Of a stretch of DNA of 64,000 nucleotides, positions 60,726-64,000 are shown one piece after another. The stretch is from contig NZ_JACVMN010000001.1 of the NCBI RefSeq assembly GCF_014698935.1, positions 434,001 to 498,000 of the forward strand. Direction: 5' to 3'. A program made the translations under genes and the position numbers. The stretch is from Flagellimonas sp. S3867. Lineage in GTDB: Bacteria > Bacteroidota > Bacteroidia > Flavobacteriales > Flavobacteriaceae. Each line of letters starts with the position of its first letter. Positions within the stretch are counted from its first letter, which is position 1. The notes under the pieces were generated by a model. The model saw only the letters and a list, made by a program, of their open reading frames with translations, searched no databases and was not told the DNA's origin.

Positions 60726-63700
60726 ATGAAATACTGCTCAAAATTCACCTATGTCCTAATCTTTACTTTTCTCTTTTCCCTGCAATCGTTTTCCCAAAAA
60801 CCAGACTCCACAACCTTTAAAGGTTTAGAGTGGAGAAGCTTGGGGCCTGCACTGACCTCAGGTCGGATAGCTGATATCGCCATCCATCCAAAAAATGAAA
60901 GTGTTTGGTATGTTGCGGTAGGTTCAGGTGGGGTTTGGAAAACCACTAACGCTGGAACAACTTGGAAACCAATTTTTGATAAGCAATCTAGCTATTCAAT
61001 TGGATGTGTAACCATAGACCCAAACAATCCAAGTACAATCTGGGTGGGTTCAGGTGAAAATGTAGGAGGAAGGCATTCAGGTTTCGGTGATGGAGTTTAC
61101 GTAAGCCATGATGAAGGAAAAACGTGGAAGAATATGGGGCTCAAAGCCTCAGAGCATATTTCCAATGTTATTGTACATCCCGAAGATTCAAATACCATTA
61201 TGGTTGCCGCACAAGGCCCTTTATGGAGCAAGGGTGGACAACGAGGTTTTTATAAATCCACAGATGGTGGAAAAACATGGAAAAAAACATTGGGCAACAA
61301 TGAATGGACCGGAGTCACCGACATTGTTCTAGACCCTAAAAACTCAAACATATTATATGCAGCTACATGGGATAGACATAGAACCGTAGCTGCCTATGTG
61401 GGTGGCGGACCTGGTTCCGGTCTCCATAAAAGTACCGATGGGGGAGAAACCTGGTCAAAATTGAGCACTGGGATACCAAAATCTAACCTTGGGAAGATAG
61501 GATTAGCCATTTCTCCATTCAATAGTGATGTGATCTATGCAGCCATTGAAACCGATCGTAGAAAAGGAGGGCTTTATATTTCAAAAAACCAAGGTGCTTC
61601 TTGGAGCAAGCAGTCTGATGCTATTTCCGGTGGAACGGGTCCACATTACTATCAAGAATTGTATGCTTCCCCACATCAAGAAGGAAAATTATACCTGATG
61701 AGCAATTATGTGCTTGTTTCAAACGACCATGGAAAGCATTTTTCGCAAATGAACGAGAAGAGTAAACACGTGGATAGTCATGCCATGGCTTTTAAAAATT
61801 CTGACCCTGATTATGTGTTGTTCGGGACCGATGGAGGTTTGTATGAATCTTATGACCTAACAAAAACCTGGAGGTACTTCAATAACCTTCCCATCACACA
61901 ATACTATAAAGTAGCTGTAGATGATTCGGCACCCTTTTACAATATATATGGAGGAACACAGGACAACGGTTCGCATGGTGGTCCTTCGAGAACACGAAGT
62001 AGTGCTGGAATCTTTAATTCGGACTGGTGGATTACATTGGGGGCAGACGGACATCAATCTGCCACCGAGCCTGGAAATCCGGATATCACCTATGGTGAAT
62101 TTCAACAAGGTTGGTTATGGAGAATTGACCAAACAACAGGAGAAACTGTTTTTATACAACCGCAACCGGCAGCGGGGGAACCGCATGAACGTTTCAATTG
62201 GGATGCGCCAATTTTAGTGAGCCCGCATAACCCCAAGCGTTTGTATTTCGCATCCTACCGTGTATGGAAATCAGATAATAGGGGAGATGATTGGACAGCA
62301 ATTTCTACAGACCTTACCCGAAATGAAGAACGATTGGCTTTACCAATTATGGGTAGGCAGCAAAGCTGGGATAACCCATGGGATGTTTTGGCCATGTCCA
62401 ATTACAATACGATAACATCTCTTGCCGAATCACCCTTGCAAGAAGGATTGATCTATGCGGGAACCGATGACGGTATTCTTCAAGTGACGGAAGATGGCGG
62501 TAACAGTTGGAGAAAAGTAATGCTCGGAAACATTAAAGGTGTTCCCAATAGGGCATTTGTAAATGATGTTCGAGCCGACCTTTATGATGCCAATACTGTT
62601 TATTTGGTTTTGGACAATCACAAAGAGGGAGATTACAAACCTTATCTTCTAAAGAGTAGGGATAGAGGTAGAACCTGGTCTTTTATGAACGGCAATCTTC
62701 CCCAGAAGCTGATAACATGGAGAATTGTACAAGATCATGTAAAACCCGGATTGTTGTTTGTTGCAACAGAATATGGGATTTATTTCAGCAGCAATGGTGG
62801 AGTAAACTGGATGGAACTCAACAGCGGATTGCCTACTATTTCCTTTAGGGACATCACCATGCAACGCAGGGAAAACGATCTTGTAGCGGCCTCATTTGGG
62901 CGTGGTTTTTATGTGCTTGATGATATGTCGGCTCTTCGCGATTTCGATACCTCCAAAATGAACGAGGCCACATTATATTCGGCAAGACCCGCGTATTGGT
63001 ATATCGAGAAGGATGGAGTTTATGGTCAGGGCAATACCCAATACATGGCCAAAAATCCTGCCTTTGGCGCTACGTTCACCTATTATCTTCCAAAAAAATT
63101 AAAATCATTGGAAGAAACACGAAAAGAAAGTGAGAAGAAACTCAACAAGCAGAAAAGTAATGTTTCTTTCCCCGGATGGGACGCTCTGGATGACGAAAAG
63201 AACCAAGAGAAGCCCTCAGTGGTTTTATTGATAAAAGATGACCAGGGCAATGTTGTTAACACCGTAAAGGGCACCAACAAGAAAGGGTTCAATAGAGTGG
63301 CTTGGGATCTTACCTATGCAGATAGGACCGGCGTGAAGCTTAAGAATCCAAAAAGCGATGATGATGATGATTTCTTTGGATCTCCGTTTTTGGCCACACC
63401 AAGTACATATACTGTTGAACTATATCAACGTGTAAATGGTGGAATGCAGCAACTTTCAAACGCCCAATCCTTTGAGGTGAAGCCTTTGACCAAAGGAGCA
63501 TTGCCCGCCAAACCTACTTCGGAAATTGACGCGTTTAGAGAAATGTACCAGTCTTTCCAACAAGATTTGACCGCAACAAATTCGGTGTTAAGCAAGAGCG
63601 TGGAAAAGGTAGGTGCCATGAAGCGCGCTTTTGATGAAGCTGAAAGACCGACTAAAGCACTAGCTACAAAACTTCACAATGCAAAAGGTCAGTTACAGGA

Positions 63701-63980
63701 GTTGAACAAACAAATGAACGGCAGTCCGGCAAGAAACGAGATAGGAGAGAAGACCCCTCCATCGCCACAGGATGGTAGTTTTATTGGGCTGGTGGCATTG
63801 CGAAATACCTATGGCCCGACGGGTAATCAGAAAGCCGCAATACAACGTGCCAAAAATCAATTGGAGCAAATCAAAAATGAGTTAAGAGCTCTTACCAACA
63901 GCACTTTACCTGCTATTGAAGCAGAACTTAAGGCGGCTGGAGCTCCATGGATTGAAAGTCAAGGACTTATACAAGAATAA
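60726..63980 (+). CDS. Large secreted BNR/sortilin-type beta-propeller protein
   Basis: The 1084-residue protein has a signal peptide (MKYCSKFTYVLIFTFLFSLQ). At least six Asp-box/BNR-like repeats are visible as S/T-x-D/N-x-G-x-T-W: TTNAGTTWKPIF, SHDEGKTWKNM, STDGGKTWKKT, STDGGETWSKL, TEDGGNSWRKV and SRDRGRTWSFM. The fold is a VPS10/sialidase-like propeller (to about 750). It is followed by a coiled region and a repeat-poor C-terminus rich in K, E and Q. Bacteroidota annotate these as glycosyl hydrolases, but no catalytic residues were identified. ATG 60726 fits the signal peptide better than 60699. Confidence 0.87.
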   Translation: MKYCSKFTYVLIFTFLFSLQSFSQKPDSTTFKGLEWRSLGPALTSGRIADIAIHPKNESVWYVAVGSGGVWKTTNAGTTWKPIFDKQSSYSIGCVTIDPNNPSTIWVGSGENVGGRHSGFGDGVYVSHDEGKTWKNMGLKASEHISNVIVHPEDSNTIMVAAQGPLWSKGGQRGFYKSTDGGKTWKKTLGNNEWTGVTDIVLDPKNSNILYAATWDRHRTVAAYVGGGPGSGLHKSTDGGETWSKLSTGIPKSNLGKIGLAISPFNSDVIYAAIETDRRKGGLYISKNQGASWSKQSDAISGGTGPHYYQELYASPHQEGKLYLMSNYVLVSNDHGKHFSQMNEKSKHVDSHAMAFKNSDPDYVLFGTDGGLYESYDLTKTWRYFNNLPITQYYKVAVDDSAPFYNIYGGTQDNGSHGGPSRTRSSAGIFNSDWWITLGADGHQSATEPGNPDITYGEFQQGWLWRIDQTTGETVFIQPQPAAGEPHERFNWDAPILVSPHNPKRLYFASYRVWKSDNRGDDWTAISTDLTRNEERLALPIMGRQQSWDNPWDVLAMSNYNTITSLAESPLQEGLIYAGTDDGILQVTEDGGNSWRKVMLGNIKGVPNRAFVNDVRADLYDANTVYLVLDNHKEGDYKPYLLKSRDRGRTWSFMNGNLPQKLITWRIVQDHVKPGLLFVATEYGIYFSSNGGVNWMELNSGLPTISFRDITMQRRENDLVAASFGRGFYVLDDMSALRDFDTSKMNEATLYSARPAYWYIEKDGVYGQGNTQYMAKNPAFGATFTYYLPKKLKSLEETRKESEKKLNKQKSNVSFPGWDALDDEKNQEKPSVVLLIKDDQGNVVNTVKGTNKKGFNRVAWDLTYADRTGVKLKNPKSDDDDDFFGSPFLATPSTYTVELYQRVNGGMQQLSNAQSFEVKPLTKGALPAKPTSEIDAFREMYQSFQQDLTATNSVLSKSVEKVGAMKRAFDEAERPTKALATKLHNAKGQLQELNKQMNGSPARNEIGEKTPPSPQDGSFIGLVALRNTYGPTGNQKAAIQRAKNQLEQIKNELRALTNSTLPAIEAELKAAGAPWIESQGLIQE

Positions 63981-63987
63981 ACTATAA

Positions 63988-64000
63988 ATGAATACTCACC
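63988..64000 (+). CDS. Possible start of the next gene, cut by the window end
   Basis: An ATG follows the beta-propeller stop by seven bases and opens ATG AAT ACT CAC, the same kind of short spacing seen between other co-directional genes here. Only four codons are visible, so nothing can be said of the product. Confidence 0.25.

Noticed and set aside
1..64000. CRISPR arrays, tRNA or rRNA genes, prophage or IS elements
   Set aside because: No regularly spaced repeats, tRNA-like cloverleaf sequence, transposase or phage gene was noticed. This was reading by eye, so a tRNAscan and IS search would be the proper check.

Overview
The window is chromosomal DNA of a Flavobacteriaceae bacterium (Bacteroidota), most like Muricauda/Allomuricauda and its marine relatives. 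This placement is inferred from gene content and style. The DNA is AT-rich, and starts are seldom preceded by a Shine-Dalgarno sequence. Several upstream regions carry the Bacteroidota TAnnTTTG promoter box. The rpoD product is the short primary sigma factor of this phylum, and there are many SusD-free lipoproteins, DUF1080 proteins and CarboxypepD_reg/TonB-plug proteins. No tRNA, rRNA, CRISPR array, prophage or complete insertion sequence was seen.

Layout. 1-3168: the end of a FabG-like reductase, a membrane-anchored VWA-like protein and a prohibitin-family protein. 3179-11481: a complete histidine operon, hisG-D-C-B-H-(GNAT)-A-(DinB)-F-IE. It is preceded by a leader peptide with four consecutive His codons and a terminator/antiterminator pair, which is classical attenuation. 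11554-14221: a VWA protein and a MoxR/Mg-chelatase-like AAA+ ATPase, a two-gene chaperone-type module. 14227-22739: housekeeping and envelope genes, including tandem alpha/beta hydrolases, cysE-cysM for cysteine synthesis, a DUF72 protein, a phosphatidylserine decarboxylase homologue and an M19 dipeptidase lipoprotein. 22863-25376: a degenerate Hpt-like protein, a small conserved-looking protein, two tandem homologous microproteins of 32 and 33 residues, and rpoD. 25618-31315: an SF2 helicase, a glycosyltransferase, a serine hydrolase flanked by short inverted motifs, and a zinc-free MDR oxidoreductase. 31465-45000: mostly secreted or surface proteins, including an unusual VWA/TonB-plug protein without a barrel, a HExxH lipoprotein, NylB-like serine hydrolase, peptidoglycan amidase, M14 carboxypeptidase, DUF1080 proteins and a VWA lipoprotein. 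menB and a pirin lie among them.

45112-55477 is one long co-directional run. It encodes a two-subunit exported molybdenum hydroxylase (isoquinoline 1-oxidoreductase type) with molybdenum-cofactor genes: moaD, moaA, mobA, a MoeB-rhodanese fusion, a TauE-type permease, moeA, xdhC and a MocA-like cytidylyltransferase. An exported amidohydrolase closes the run. It reads as an enzyme packaged with much of its own cofactor assembly line, although moaC, moaE and moaB/mog are not in the window.

55671-64000: a FadR-type regulator divergent from a periplasmic trehalase, a DUF2652/SRPBCC fusion, an ArsR-AHSA1 pair, a DUF3052 protein and a large secreted BNR/sortilin-type beta-propeller protein. The window ends a few codons into a possible next gene.
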